This document shows, in pieces, positions 36,674-45,756 of a stretch of 64,000 nucleotides of DNA (positions are counted from its first letter, which is position 1; every line of letters begins with the position of its first letter). The stretch spans positions 375,001 to 439,000 of the forward strand of contig NZ_QEXV01000003.1 in the NCBI RefSeq assembly GCF_003122085.1. The letters are read 5' to 3'. The stretch comes from Marinicauda salina (GTDB taxonomy: Bacteria; Pseudomonadota; Alphaproteobacteria; Caulobacterales; Maricaulaceae). The translations under genes were made by a program, and so were the position numbers. The notes beneath the pieces are model-generated. The model searched no databases and had not been told where the DNA came from. It worked only from the letters and a program-made list of their open reading frames with translations.

Positions 36674-37498
36674 GTGAACGACGCAAGCCTCGACATCGAG
36701 CACGAACTCATCCGCGACGGCGCGATCAAGCGCCACGGACCGGAAGGATTCGAGGGCATGCGCAAGGCCGGCCGGCTGGCCGCCAGCGCGCTGGACATGC
36801 TCACCGAGATCGTCGCGCCCGGCGTGACCACCAACGAGATCGACGACCGCGTCCGGGAGTACTTCCTCGACCACGGCGCCGTGCCGGCGACGCTGTTCTA
36901 CCGCGGCTACACGAAGTCCTCGTGCACCTCGATCAACCACGTGATCTGCCACGGCATCCCGAACGACAAGCCGCTGCGCGAGGGCGACGTCGTCAATATC
37001 GACGTCACCTGCGTGCTCGACGGCTGGCACGGCGACACCAGCCGGATGTTCCCGGTCGGCCCCATCCGCCGCAAGGCGGAGCGCCTCATCGAGGTGACCT
37101 ACGAGGCGTTGATGCGCGGGATCGCCGAGGTGAAGCCGGGCAATACGTTCGGCGACATCGGCGCGGCCATCCAGGAATACGCCGAGGCGCAACGCTGCTC
37201 GGTGGTGCGCGATTTCTGCGGCCACGGGCTCGGCCGGCTCTTCCACGACGCCCCGAACGTGCTGCACTTCGGCGATCGCGGGACCGGCGAGACGCTCGCG
37301 CCGGGCATGTTCTTCACGATCGAGCCGATGCTGAACGCCGGCAAGCCGGGCGTGAAGGTGCTCTCCGACGGCTGGACGGCGGTGACGCGCGACAAGTCGC
37401 TGTCGGCGCAGTTCGAGCACTCCCTCGGCGTCACCGAAGACGGCGTCGAGATCTTCACCAAGTCGCCCGCGGGCCTCGACTGCCCGCCCTGGCGCTGA
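36674..37498 (+). CDS. map: methionine aminopeptidase, type I
   Basis: A 274-residue enzyme removing N-terminal methionine from nascent proteins. The metal ligands are in VVNIDVTCVLDGWHGDTSRM, GHGLGRLFHDAP, FTIEPML and the C-terminal QFEHSLGVTEDG. Length is typical of type Ia. It starts with GTG, preceded by AAGGGAG. radC follows by 80 bases on the same strand. Confidence 0.95.
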   Translation: MNDASLDIEHELIRDGAIKRHGPEGFEGMRKAGRLAASALDMLTEIVAPGVTTNEIDDRVREYFLDHGAVPATLFYRGYTKSSCTSINHVICHGIPNDKPLREGDVVNIDVTCVLDGWHGDTSRMFPVGPIRRKAERLIEVTYEALMRGIAEVKPGNTFGDIGAAIQEYAEAQRCSVVRDFCGHGLGRLFHDAPNVLHFGDRGTGETLAPGMFFTIEPMLNAGKPGVKVLSDGWTAVTRDKSLSAQFEHSLGVTEDGVEIFTKSPAGLDCPPWR

Positions 37499-37578
37499 AC
37501 CCGCCGGGTCGCCTTTTCTGCTGACAATCCGGCGCCCGCGCCCTAAACACGAGCGGTTCGCAACCTGAAGGCGGGCCG

Positions 37579-38280
37579 ATGGCGCGACGCGGCGAACTCC
37601 ACGAGGCCGGCCCCGTCCACCGGGGGCATCGCGACCGGCTGCGCGATCGCTTCGCGAAGGCCGGCCCGGACGCGCTCGCCGATTACGAGCTGCTCGAACT
37701 CTTCCTGTTCCGCTCGATCCCCCGGCGCGACGTCAAGCCGGTCGCCAAGGCGCTGCTCGCCCGCTTCGGCGATCTGGGCCGCGTCTGCGCGGCCGAGACC
37801 GCCGCGCTCGTCGAGATCGACGGCGTCTCCGAACGCGTTGCGCTCGACCTGAAGCTCATGCACGCCGCCGCCGCCCGCATCGCCAGGGAGCAGGTCTCCG
37901 GCCGCGTCGTCATCTCGTCCTGGTCGGCCTTGCTCGATTATCTCCGGGCGGCGCTCCAGCACGCCGCCACCGAAGAGGTCCGCGTGCTGTTCCTCGACAA
38001 GAAGAACCGGCTCATCGCCGACGAATTCCAGGCCCGCGGCACGGTCGATCACGCGCCCGTCTATCCCCGCGAGATCGTCAAGCGGGCCCTGGCGCTCGAC
38101 GCCTCGGCGCTGATCCTGGTGCACAACCACCCCAGCGGCGATCCGACGCCCTCGGCCGCCGATATCGAGATGACCAAGCGGCTGGCCGAAGCCGCCCGGC
38201 CGTTCGACATCGTGCTGCACGATCATCTCGTCGTCGGCCGCGACGACACCGCGAGCTTCAAGGCGCTGGGCCTGATCTAG
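37579..38280 (+). CDS. radC: RadC-family JAB-domain protein
   Basis: A 233-residue protein. The N-terminal helix-hairpin-helix segment ([20 protein letters not shown]) and the C-terminal JAB/MPN domain with [18 protein letters not shown] and DHLVVG are intact. Despite its name, a repair role is doubtful; the JAMM-like site suggests a metalloprotease or nuclease fold. Its TAG stop overlaps the convergent VOC gene stop (CTAG). Confidence 0.88.
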   Translation: MARRGELHEAGPVHRGHRDRLRDRFAKAGPDALADYELLELFLFRSIPRRDVKPVAKALLARFGDLGRVCAAETAALVEIDGVSERVALDLKLMHAAAARIAREQVSGRVVISSWSALLDYLRAALQHAATEEVRVLFLDKKNRLIADEFQARGTVDHAPVYPREIVKRALALDASALILVHNHPSGDPTPSAADIEMTKRLAEAARPFDIVLHDHLVVGRDDTASFKALGLI

Positions 38281-38669
38281 GCCCCGGCGGGCTCCCACAG
38301 CTCGACCTTCACCCCGTCGGGATCGACGATCCATGCGAAGCGGCCGTTGTCGTAGGCGACCGGTTCGTCGGTCACCGGTTCGACGCCCTTGCTTCGCGCG
38401 CGTTCGAGCACGCCGTCGAGATCGTCGACGACGAGGTTGATCATGAACGCCGCCGTTCCGGGCTCCATGTATTCGCGCATCGCCGGGCCGAACGGGCACC
38501 ACACGGTCATCGCCGCGTCGCCGTGACGGGCGACGAAGTCCTGCGGACGGAAATGCGCGCCGCCGAAATCGGCCAGCTCGATCCCCAGCACGTCGGCGTA
38601 CCAGCGCCCCGTCGCCTCCGCGTCGTCGCAGCGGGCGAACACCCCGCCGATGCCGATCACCTTTGCCAT
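38277..38669 (-). CDS. VOC-superfamily (glyoxalase-like) protein
   Basis: A 130-residue single VOC protein with two beta-alpha-beta-beta-beta modules: [20 protein letters not shown] and [20 protein letters not shown], ending [16 protein letters not shown]. The final E could be a metal ligand. Relatives include bleomycin-resistance and dioxygenase proteins; the substrate is unknown. Confidence 0.83.
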   Translation of the reverse strand: MAKVIGIGGVFARCDDAEATGRWYADVLGIELADFGGAHFRPQDFVARHGDAAMTVWCPFGPAMREYMEPGTAAFMINLVVDDLDGVLERARSKGVEPVTDEPVAYDNGRFAWIVDPDGVKVELWEPAGA

Positions 38670-38725
38670 GCGCGCCTCCCTAGTTTATCCGCCCCTCGAT
38701 CCATGGCGGAGAGGAACCATCTCAC

Positions 38726-39979
38726 ATGGCCGAGACGCCCGCGAATTTCTTCACCCATCTGGAATGCTCGATGACGGGCGAGCGGGTCGCCAATGACCGC
38801 GCGCACAACCTCTCGCCCGAAGGCTGGCCGCTGCTGGCGCGCTACGATCTCGACGCCATGAAGGCCGCGGTCGACCGCGACGCGATCGCCGCGCGCGACG
38901 CCGTCGCCTACCCCGGCTTCTGGAAATGGCGCGAGCTCCTGCCGGTGGCGCGCGACGAGGACGTCGTGAGCCTCGGCGAGGTCGACACGCCGCTGATCGA
39001 CACGCCGGCGACGGCGCGCGCGATCGGCGCGATGGGACGGCTGATCGTCAAGGACGAGGGCCGCCTGCCCACCGGCAGCTTCAAGGCGCGCGGTCTGGCG
39101 CTGGCCGTCGCGATGGCGAAGGCGTTCGGAATCGACCGCATGGCCATGCCCACCAACGGCAACGCCGGCGCGGCGCTGTCGGCCTACGGCGCGCGCGCGG
39201 GCATGGAGACCTGGTCCTTCTGCCCCGAGGACACGCCCGAGGTGAATGTCCGCGAGATCGCCGCCCAGGGCGGACACGTCTTCCGCGTGAACGGCCTCAT
39301 CCACCAGTGCGGCAAGATCGTCGGCGACCTCAAGGACGAGGCGGGCTGGTTCGACGTCTCAACGCTCAAGGAGCCCTACCGGATCGAGGGCAAGAAGACG
39401 ATGGGGATCGAGCTCGCCGGCCAGCTGGACTGGGAGCTGCCCGACGCCATCGTCTACCCGACCGGCGGCGGGACGGGCCTGATCGGCATGTGGAAGGCGT
39501 TCGACGAGATGGAGCGGCTCGGCTGGATCGGGTCCGAGCGGCCGACGATGATCGCCGTGCAGGCGACCGGCTGCGCGCCGATCGTGAAGGCCTACGAGGC
39601 CGGCGCCGAGCACGCCGAGGAGTGGATCGATGCAAGCACCGTCGCCGCCGGCATCCGCGTGCCCAAGGCGATCGGCGACTTCCTGATCCTGCGCGCGGTC
39701 CGCGAGTCCGGCGGCTTCGCCATCGCCGTCGACGACGCGCATATCGAGCGCGCGCGCAGACTGTGCGGCGACGAGGACGGGCTGCTGCTCTGCCCCGAGG
39801 GCGCGGCGACCCTCGCCGCGACCGAAGCCGCCATCGCCGACGGACGGCTCGAGAAGGACGCCCGCATCGTCCTGTTCAATTGCGGCGCCGGGCTGAAATA
39901 CCCCCTGCCCGATCGGTCGCGGGCGCTGGATCGCACGAAGCCCGTTTCAGCCGCAGAGGTTCTCAACGCGGCGAATTAG
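38726..39979 (+). CDS. threonine synthase-like PLP enzyme
   Basis: A 417-residue fold-type II PLP enzyme. The Schiff-base lysine is in PTGSFKARGLAL, the phosphate loop in PTNGNAGAALSAYGARAG, and the glycine-rich site in YPTGGGTGLIGMW. The N-terminal ECSMTGERV resembles threonine synthases of the non-plant type. It would convert O-phosphohomoserine to threonine, though a dehydratase role cannot be excluded. Confidence 0.8.
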   Translation: MAETPANFFTHLECSMTGERVANDRAHNLSPEGWPLLARYDLDAMKAAVDRDAIAARDAVAYPGFWKWRELLPVARDEDVVSLGEVDTPLIDTPATARAIGAMGRLIVKDEGRLPTGSFKARGLALAVAMAKAFGIDRMAMPTNGNAGAALSAYGARAGMETWSFCPEDTPEVNVREIAAQGGHVFRVNGLIHQCGKIVGDLKDEAGWFDVSTLKEPYRIEGKKTMGIELAGQLDWELPDAIVYPTGGGTGLIGMWKAFDEMERLGWIGSERPTMIAVQATGCAPIVKAYEAGAEHAEEWIDASTVAAGIRVPKAIGDFLILRAVRESGGFAIAVDDAHIERARRLCGDEDGLLLCPEGAATLAATEAAIADGRLEKDARIVLFNCGAGLKYPLPDRSRALDRTKPVSAAEVLNAAN

Positions 39980-40052
39980 CGTATGCAGTGATCACGCGCG
40001 TCGGCGCGACCGCCCCCGCCTCTCCCCGTCGAGGGTTTCCGGAGTCTGATTG

Positions 40053-41345
40053 ATGGCCGACACCAAGGTCGGATCGCCCGCCTCCGCTTCCGCCAGGGGG
40101 CCATGGCTCGTGCTCGGCATGCTGGGCCTCGTCTACCTGGTCAATTTCCTCGACCGGCAGATTTTCGCCGTCTTGCAGGAAGAGATTCGGGCCGCGCTCG
40201 ATCTCGCCGACTGGCAGCTCGGCCTGCTCGGCGGAACCATGTTCGCCATCTTCTACGCCACGCTCGGGCTGCCCCTGGCGTGGATCGCCGACCGCACCAA
40301 CCGGGTGCGCGTGATCGCCGCGGCCTGCGCGACCTGGAGCGTGTTCACCGCGCTGTCCGGGGCGGCGACGACCTTCGTGCACATGGCGCTCGCGCGCATC
40401 GGCGTGGCCTCGGGCGAGGCGGGCGGCGTGGCGCCGTCCTACTCGGTGATATCGGACTATTTCCCGCCGCACCGCCGGGCGCTCGCGATCGGCGTGTTCA
40501 GCGTCGGCGGACCGCTCGGCCTGATGGCCGGCTCGCTGCTCGGCGCGCTCATCGCCGACGCGCTCGGCTGGCGCTGGGCGTTCGTCCTGCTGGGCCTGCC
40601 GGGGCTGGCGCTGGCGGCGCTGCTGCTCGTCGTCGTCCGGGAACCGGAACGCGGGGCCATGGATGTCGACACGGGTCCGACGACTCCCTCGGCGGCGCTC
40701 GATGCCGCAAAGCTGATCGCGGGCAGCCCCAGCCTCATCCTGTTCACCGCAGCGGCCGCCTTCATCTCTTTCGCCGGCTACGGCCTCTACCAGTGGGTGC
40801 CCTCCTTCCTCATCCGCACCCAGGGCATGGCGCTCGACCAGGTGGGCACGCTGTTCGCACCCATCTTCCTGACCGGCATCATCGGCTCGATCGCCGGGGG
40901 CTGGCTGGCCAGCCGGTTCGGCGCACGGAACTCCGCCGCCTACGGTCTCGTCCCCGCCGCGGCGATGCTCATCGCGGGACCCTTCCTCATCGCCGCGCTG
41001 ATGGCGCCGAGCGCGGGGGCGTCGGTCCTGTTCCTGATCGTTCCGACGATGCTGAGCTATGTCTGGATCGGCCCGACGCTGGCGGCGTCGCAGAATCTCT
41101 CGAACCCGGCGACGCGCGCCTCGGTCGTGGCGATCATGGGCTTCTTCAACAACCTGATCGGCTTCGGCCTCGGCCCGCTCTTCGTCGGATCGGCCTCCTC
41201 CATGCTCACGCCGTCCCTGGGCTCGGCCGAAGCGCTGCGCGTCAGCCTGATCATCGGCAGCGCGACATATTTCATCGGCGCGGCGCTGTTCGTCGCCGCC
41301 GGCTGGGCGATGCGCCGGGAGGCCGGCGCGCGGCTCGTCGCTTGA
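40053..41345 (+). CDS. MFS transporter, Spinster-like
   Basis: A 430-residue protein with twelve predicted spans. LVNFLDRQIFAVLQEEIRAA and WIADRTNRVRVI (the MFS motif between spans 2 and 3) are typical of the Spinster-like carriers common in Alphaproteobacteria, as is SDYFPPHRRALAIGVFSVGG. Substrate is unknown. The ATG at 40053 is preferred to the in-frame TTG just before it. Confidence 0.85.
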   Translation: MADTKVGSPASASARGPWLVLGMLGLVYLVNFLDRQIFAVLQEEIRAALDLADWQLGLLGGTMFAIFYATLGLPLAWIADRTNRVRVIAAACATWSVFTALSGAATTFVHMALARIGVASGEAGGVAPSYSVISDYFPPHRRALAIGVFSVGGPLGLMAGSLLGALIADALGWRWAFVLLGLPGLALAALLLVVVREPERGAMDVDTGPTTPSAALDAAKLIAGSPSLILFTAAAAFISFAGYGLYQWVPSFLIRTQGMALDQVGTLFAPIFLTGIIGSIAGGWLASRFGARNSAAYGLVPAAAMLIAGPFLIAALMAPSAGASVLFLIVPTMLSYVWIGPTLAASQNLSNPATRASVVAIMGFFNNLIGFGLGPLFVGSASSMLTPSLGSAEALRVSLIIGSATYFIGAALFVAAGWAMRREAGARLVA

Positions 41346-41397
41346 CCCGGGGCGGGCTTTCGGGCGTTTTCGATGCGACGACCCCGGGAGGCCCGCC

Positions 41398-41928
41398 ATG
41401 CGACCGAGCTTCATCAGCCCGTGTGCGATCGCGCTCGCAGCCAGCCTCGCGGCGTGCTCGCCCGAGCCAGAGCCTGAGACCGCCGACGCTGCGGACGCCC
41501 CCGCGGCGCCGGCGCCGCCCGTCATGCGCGACGCGCTGGGCCCCTTCTCCGCGGCGCGCGAGGCCGACGGGCTGGTCTACTTCTCGTCCGTGCTGGCGCC
41601 GCCGAACGAAGACGGCCGGACGATCGGCGACGTCGAGAGCCAGACCGGCGCCGCCCTGACGCTCCTGCGCGAGTTGCTGCAGGACGAGGGACTCGGCTAT
41701 GAGCACGTCCTTCACGTCACCGTCTACATCGTGGAGGAGGACGGGCGCCTGGACGTGTCGGGTTTCACCCGCGCCTGGCAGCGCGCCTTCGCCACACGCC
41801 TTCAACCCGCCGCGCCGGCGCGCACCGTCGTCGGCGTCTCCGCCCTGCCCCAGGAGGGCGCGCGCGTCGCTCTGGAAGCCGTCGCCGCGCGCCCGTCCGA
41901 GAACACAGCGAGCCCCGCCGAACCATGA
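41398..41928 (+). CDS. exported RidA-family lipoprotein
   Basis: A 176-residue protein. Unlike cytoplasmic RidA it has a signal with lipobox LAAC (Cys20) and a Pro/Ala-rich linker before the Rid domain (GPFSAAREADGLVYFSSVLA, LTLLRELLQDEGLGYEHVLH). The family arginine lies in PARTVVGVSALP. Rid proteins hydrolyse reactive enamines; an envelope location is unusual. Its stop overlaps the purB start (ATGA), so the two are coupled. Confidence 0.8.
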   Translation: MRPSFISPCAIALAASLAACSPEPEPETADAADAPAAPAPPVMRDALGPFSAAREADGLVYFSSVLAPPNEDGRTIGDVESQTGAALTLLRELLQDEGLGYEHVLHVTVYIVEEDGRLDVSGFTRAWQRAFATRLQPAAPARTVVGVSALPQEGARVALEAVAARPSENTASPAEP

Positions 41929-43226
41929 TTCCTCGCTACACCCGGCCGGAAATGGCCGGCATCTGGTCTCCCGAGAACAAGTACCGCATCTGGTTCGAGA
42001 TCGAGGCCCACGCCACCGACAAGCTCGCCGAGCTGGGCGTCGTGCCGCCATCGGCCGCCGAGGCGGTCTGGAAGGCGAAGGACGTCGAGTTCGACATCGC
42101 GCGCATCGACGAGATCGAGCGCGAGGTGAAGCACGACGTGATCGCCTTCCTCACCCATCTCGCCGAGCATGTCGGCGAGGAGGCGCGCTTCGTCCACCAG
42201 GGGCTGACCTCGTCGGACGTGCTCGACACCTGCCTGGCGGTGCAGTTGCGCGACAGCGCCGATCTCCTGCTGGAGGGCATGGACCGCGTCCTCGCCGCGC
42301 TAAAAGAGCGCGCGCTCGAGCACAAGCTCACCGTCTGCATCGGGCGCAGCCACGGCATCCACGCCGAGCCGACGACGATGGGGCTCAAGTTCGCGCGCTT
42401 CTACGCCGAGTTCGCCCGCAATCGGGAGCGCCTGGCCCGCGCGCGCGACGAGATCGCCACCTGCGCCATCTCCGGCGCGGTCGGCACGTTCGCGAATGTC
42501 GACCCGGCGGTGGAGGCCCATGTCGCCGAAAAGATGGGGCTCTCGGTCGAGCCGGTCTCGACCCAGGTCATCCCGCGCGACCGGCACGCCAATTATTTCG
42601 CGACGCTGGGGCTGATCGCCTCGGCGATAGAGAACATCGCCGTCGAGGTGCGCCACCTCCAGCGGTCGGAAGTGCGCGAGGCGCAGGAGTATTTCTCGCC
42701 GGGCCAGAAGGGCTCCTCGGCGATGCCGCACAAGCGCAACCCGATCCTCACCGAGAACCTCACCGGGCTCGCCCGGCTGGTGCGCTCGGCGGTGACGCCC
42801 GCCATGGAGAACGTCGCCCTCTGGCACGAGCGCGACATCTCGCACTCCTCCGTCGAGCGCGGCATCGGCCCGGACGCCAATGTCCATCTCGATTTCGCCC
42901 TGCACCGCACCGCGGGCATGATCGAGAAGCTGATCGTCCACGAGGACCGCTGCCGGGAGAATCTCGAGGCCTATGGCGGCATCCACAATTCCCAGCGCGT
43001 GCTGCTGGCGCTGACCCAGGCCGGGGCGAGCCGCGAGGACGCCTACCGCCTCGTCCAGCGCAACGGCATGAAGACCTGGGACGAAGGCGGCGCGCTGGTC
43101 GACCATCTCAAGGCCGACCCCGAGGTGAGCGCGCTGCTCCCTGATGAGCGGATCGAGGCCTGTTTCGACGAGGCGTATCACCTCAAGCATGTCGACCAGA
43201 TCTTCGCCCGCGTGTTCGGCGCATAG
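41925..43226 (+). CDS. purB: adenylosuccinate lyase
   Basis: A 433-residue fumarase-superfamily enzyme acting twice in purine synthesis, on SAICAR and adenylosuccinate. The signature GQKGSSAMPHKRNPI is intact (about residues 260-274), as are GRSHGIHAEPTTMGL with the catalytic histidine and TSSDVLDT. It is separated from the other purine genes by about 2.5 kb. Confidence 0.95.
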   Translation: MIPRYTRPEMAGIWSPENKYRIWFEIEAHATDKLAELGVVPPSAAEAVWKAKDVEFDIARIDEIEREVKHDVIAFLTHLAEHVGEEARFVHQGLTSSDVLDTCLAVQLRDSADLLLEGMDRVLAALKERALEHKLTVCIGRSHGIHAEPTTMGLKFARFYAEFARNRERLARARDEIATCAISGAVGTFANVDPAVEAHVAEKMGLSVEPVSTQVIPRDRHANYFATLGLIASAIENIAVEVRHLQRSEVREAQEYFSPGQKGSSAMPHKRNPILTENLTGLARLVRSAVTPAMENVALWHERDISHSSVERGIGPDANVHLDFALHRTAGMIEKLIVHEDRCRENLEAYGGIHNSQRVLLALTQAGASREDAYRLVQRNGMKTWDEGGALVDHLKADPEVSALLPDERIEACFDEAYHLKHVDQIFARVFGA

Positions 43227-43341
43227 CGCCCGGGACCGCGAGATTCGATCACGGGATCGTGAGGCCAAAACGCGCGGTCGCGCTCGAACTCGGCAGCCAA
43301 TCGGCGCACCATGACCGGATCGTCATCAGGGAGACTCGACG

Positions 43342-43632
43342 ATGGACGCCCTGCTCGTCTCCGCGGTGGCCGCTGCGTCCGCAGCCGGACCGGCCGAGAC
43401 CGTCGAGCTCATAGAGATAGGGGCCGAGGCTCGCCTCCACCGGACCGCCGCTCTGGCCGAGAACCGGTCCGGGCGCTGCAGCGAGCGCCGATCGGCGTCC
43501 GCGGGCCGGGAAATGCTGGTGATCCGCGACGCCGACACCGGCGAAATCGTTTCGCGGATCGACCCGCGCGATCATGGCGAGGCAATGGGCCGTATCCTGG
43601 AGCGCGTGCTCGACGAGGCGTCCACCAGCTGA
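43342..43632 (+). CDS. small hypothetical protein
   Basis: A 96-residue protein I do not recognise. The N-terminal 50 residues are low complexity. The C-terminal part, MLVIRDADTGEIVSRIDPRD followed by a helix, faintly resembles the end of FlaG-type proteins, but no flagellar gene is near. GGGAG precedes the ATG by seven bases, which supports translation. No signal peptide or membrane span is clear. Confidence 0.45.
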   Translation: MDALLVSAVAAASAAGPAETVELIEIGAEARLHRTAALAENRSGRCSERRSASAGREMLVIRDADTGEIVSRIDPRDHGEAMGRILERVLDEASTS

Positions 43633-43713
43633 TCCGCGTCGGGCCGTCGATCGCGACGCCTTGCATGCCCGGAATGCTTCGGGCTCCATGAGCGCGTCCA
43701 GGAGATGCGCCCG

Positions 43714-44199
43714 ATGCCCGACTGGCTTTCCCAACCCGGCGTGCCCGCCGGCTTCGCCGACAGCGCCCTGCGCCTGCTGCTGGCGGCCGTCGCCGGCGCC
43801 GTGATCGGCTTCGAACGCGAGAAGCCGGAGCGCAACGCGGGCTTGCGCACCAACATGCTCGTCAGCCTCGCCGCCTGCCTGTTCACGCTCATCGCGTTCA
43901 CGCTCGCCGAAGCCGCCTCCGTGGCCGGCGACGCCGCGCGCGCCGACCCGATCCGCGTCATCGAGGCGGTGACCGCCGGCGTCGCGTTCATCGCGGCGGG
44001 CTCGATCATCCGCTCCGGCGCCGATGTGCGCGGCGTGACGACCGCCGCCGCGCTCTGGCTCGCCGGCGCGGTGGGCGTGGCCTTCGGCGCGGGCGCGTTC
44101 GGGCTCGGCGCGCTCGCCGTCGCGCTGGCGCTGATCGTGCTCGCCCTGATCGGGCGCATGGAGACCGTGATCTTCAAGGGCCGCGAGGACGAGGACTGA
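43714..44199 (+). CDS. MgtC/SapB-family membrane protein
   Basis: A 161-residue protein with about five spans: RLLLAAVAGAVIGFEREKPE, GLRTNMLVSLAAC and VTAGVAFIAAGSIIRSGADV are MgtC family blocks. It lacks the C-terminal cytoplasmic ACT-like domain of virulence-type MgtC. Family members affect membrane potential or ATP synthase activity. The second ATG was chosen because GGAG is well spaced. Confidence 0.85.
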   Translation: MPDWLSQPGVPAGFADSALRLLLAAVAGAVIGFEREKPERNAGLRTNMLVSLAACLFTLIAFTLAEAASVAGDAARADPIRVIEAVTAGVAFIAAGSIIRSGADVRGVTTAAALWLAGAVGVAFGAGAFGLGALAVALALIVLALIGRMETVIFKGREDED

Positions 44200-44282
44200 C
44201 GCCGCGCTCACGAAAGCCTGACTTCCGCGACGACGTTCGCAGCGCCTAGCCTGCGCCGACGCCGAAACCCAGCGGATCCCGA

Positions 44283-44720
44283 ATGCGACACATCGTTCTC
44301 GCCCTCATCGCCGCCGTCATGATCACCGCGCCCGCGAACGCGCGCGCCGGGGACGCCGCCGGGGACGCCGAGCCCCGGCTCGTCGCCGCGACCTTCCGGT
44401 CGGCCTGGTGCGGCGCCTGCCGCATCCTTGAGCCGCGAATCGACGCCGTCGAGCCGCGCTTCGCCGAGCGCCCGGTCGAGTTCGTGCGATTCGACTTCAC
44501 GTGGGGCCGCCGCGAAGGTCTGCGCGAGCAGGCCGCCGCCGCAGGCGTCGCGGAAATCTACGACCGCCACGCCGGCGGGACCGGCTACATGCTGTTGATC
44601 GACCGCGAGGCGGGCGACGTGCTCGCGATGATCACGATCCGTCATGGCGAGACCGACATCGCCGCGGCGATCGAGCGCGCGCTGGCGATCATCGATCAGC
44701 GAGCCGAGTTCGGGCTCTAG
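44283..44720 (+). CDS. periplasmic thioredoxin-like protein
   Basis: A 145-residue protein with a signal peptide (cleaved near ANARAGDA) and a thioredoxin fold with redox pair WCGAC. The cis-proline region is GGTGYMLLIDREAG, where the usual proline is not evident, so activity is uncertain. Its TAG stop is shared in CTAG with the convergent DCC gene. Confidence 0.75.
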   Translation: MRHIVLALIAAVMITAPANARAGDAAGDAEPRLVAATFRSAWCGACRILEPRIDAVEPRFAERPVEFVRFDFTWGRREGLREQAAAAGVAEIYDRHAGGTGYMLLIDREAGDVLAMITIRHGETDIAAAIERALAIIDQRAEFGL

Positions 44721-45181
44721 TCGATGAGCCTGCGCCGGAGGGCGGGATCGGGAAGCGCGCAGACATCGCCGGGGCCGAAGACGCGAATGCGATGCCGCGC
44801 CACGAATCGGTAAACCGGCTCGCGCAGGAATTTCGGGAACACGCCGGCGATCCGCGCCAGCACGCCCCAGAACCCGGCGAGGCGCCGGCCGACCGCGATC
44901 ACGCCGTCGGAGGAGGTCTTCGCGATCCCGTCCTCGACGACCAGCCAGGTCCAGGGATCCCCGGCGTCGATCCCGTAATGGGCGAGCAGGGCGCCCCCCA
45001 GATCGGACTGCACGGTCGTGATCCGGAACAGGTCGTCCGGATCGCCGCGCGCGACCGTCCGCGCGCCCCAGGAACACAGCGCGCAATCGCCGTCGACGAC
45101 GAGCAGGACGCGATCGTCGGGGAAATCGGGAACGGCGGGATCGTCGCGGAACGAATACGGCGCGGGCGCGGCGGCCGTCAT
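44717..45181 (-). CDS. DCC-family (DUF393) thiol-disulfide protein
   Basis: A 154-residue protein with the DCC signature VDGDCALCSWGARTVARGD and a C-terminal LREPVYRFVARHR segment, typical of the DUF393 family. These are predicted thioredoxin-like proteins of unknown substrate. It is convergent with a periplasmic thioredoxin-like gene, and the DUF1476 gene lies five bases upstream of its start on the same strand. Confidence 0.82.
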   Translation of the reverse strand: MTAAAPAPYSFRDDPAVPDFPDDRVLLVVDGDCALCSWGARTVARGDPDDLFRITTVQSDLGGALLAHYGIDAGDPWTWLVVEDGIAKTSSDGVIAVGRRLAGFWGVLARIAGVFPKFLREPVYRFVARHRIRVFGPGDVCALPDPALRRRLID

Positions 45182-45185
45182 CGGC

Positions 45186-45506
45186 CTACTCGGCGCGCAC
45201 CTCTTCGCGCGCCTTTTCGAGCAGCATCTCCATCTTGTTACGGATCTGATGGTCGGACTGCTCGACGCCCCGGGTGTCGAAGTCGCCGCGGATCTTGCGG
45301 AAGACGTCCTCGTGGCCGACTTCCTCGAAATCGGCCTTGACCACTTCCTTGGCGTACGCGTCGGCGTCGTCGCCGGTCATGCCCATGAGCTCGGCCGCCC
45401 AGAGTCCCAGCATGCGGTTGCGCCGCACGACGGCCTTGAACTCAAGCTCCTGATCGTGGGCGTACTTGCTCTCGTACGCTTTCTCGCGGTCATCGAAACT
45501 CGACAT
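45186..45506 (-). CDS. DUF1476, F1Fo-ATPase inhibitor subunit zeta
   Basis: A 106-residue helical protein, FDDREKAYESKYAHDQELEF then RRNRMLGLWAAELMG. DUF1476 was shown in Paracoccus to be the zeta subunit that inhibits ATP hydrolysis by the F1 motor, a role limited to Alphaproteobacteria. It is divergent from purC, a conserved arrangement. AGGAAAGG precedes the start. Confidence 0.9.
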   Translation of the reverse strand: MSSFDDREKAYESKYAHDQELEFKAVVRRNRMLGLWAAELMGMTGDDADAYAKEVVKADFEEVGHEDVFRKIRGDFDTRGVEQSDHQIRNKMEMLLEKAREEVRAE

Positions 45507-45756
45507 CGGGGGCGGCCCTTTCCTGAATTCAAACCGTCCATTTTGGTTATCCCGCGCGGGCGGGGGAATCAATCGCGCTGAACCGCGCACAGGCGACGTC
45601 GTCATATTGCGGCCGCGAACCCGAGCGCTTATGTTCCCGGCCCGACGGCGGCCCGTAGCGACGGGCCGTTTCGCATTTCTCGGGCCGACGCGCCGCACCG
45701 CTCTTTCAGACTGAAGGCTCTGCGGCGCCCGCCACCAGCCGGAGCGCAGTCCGCCC

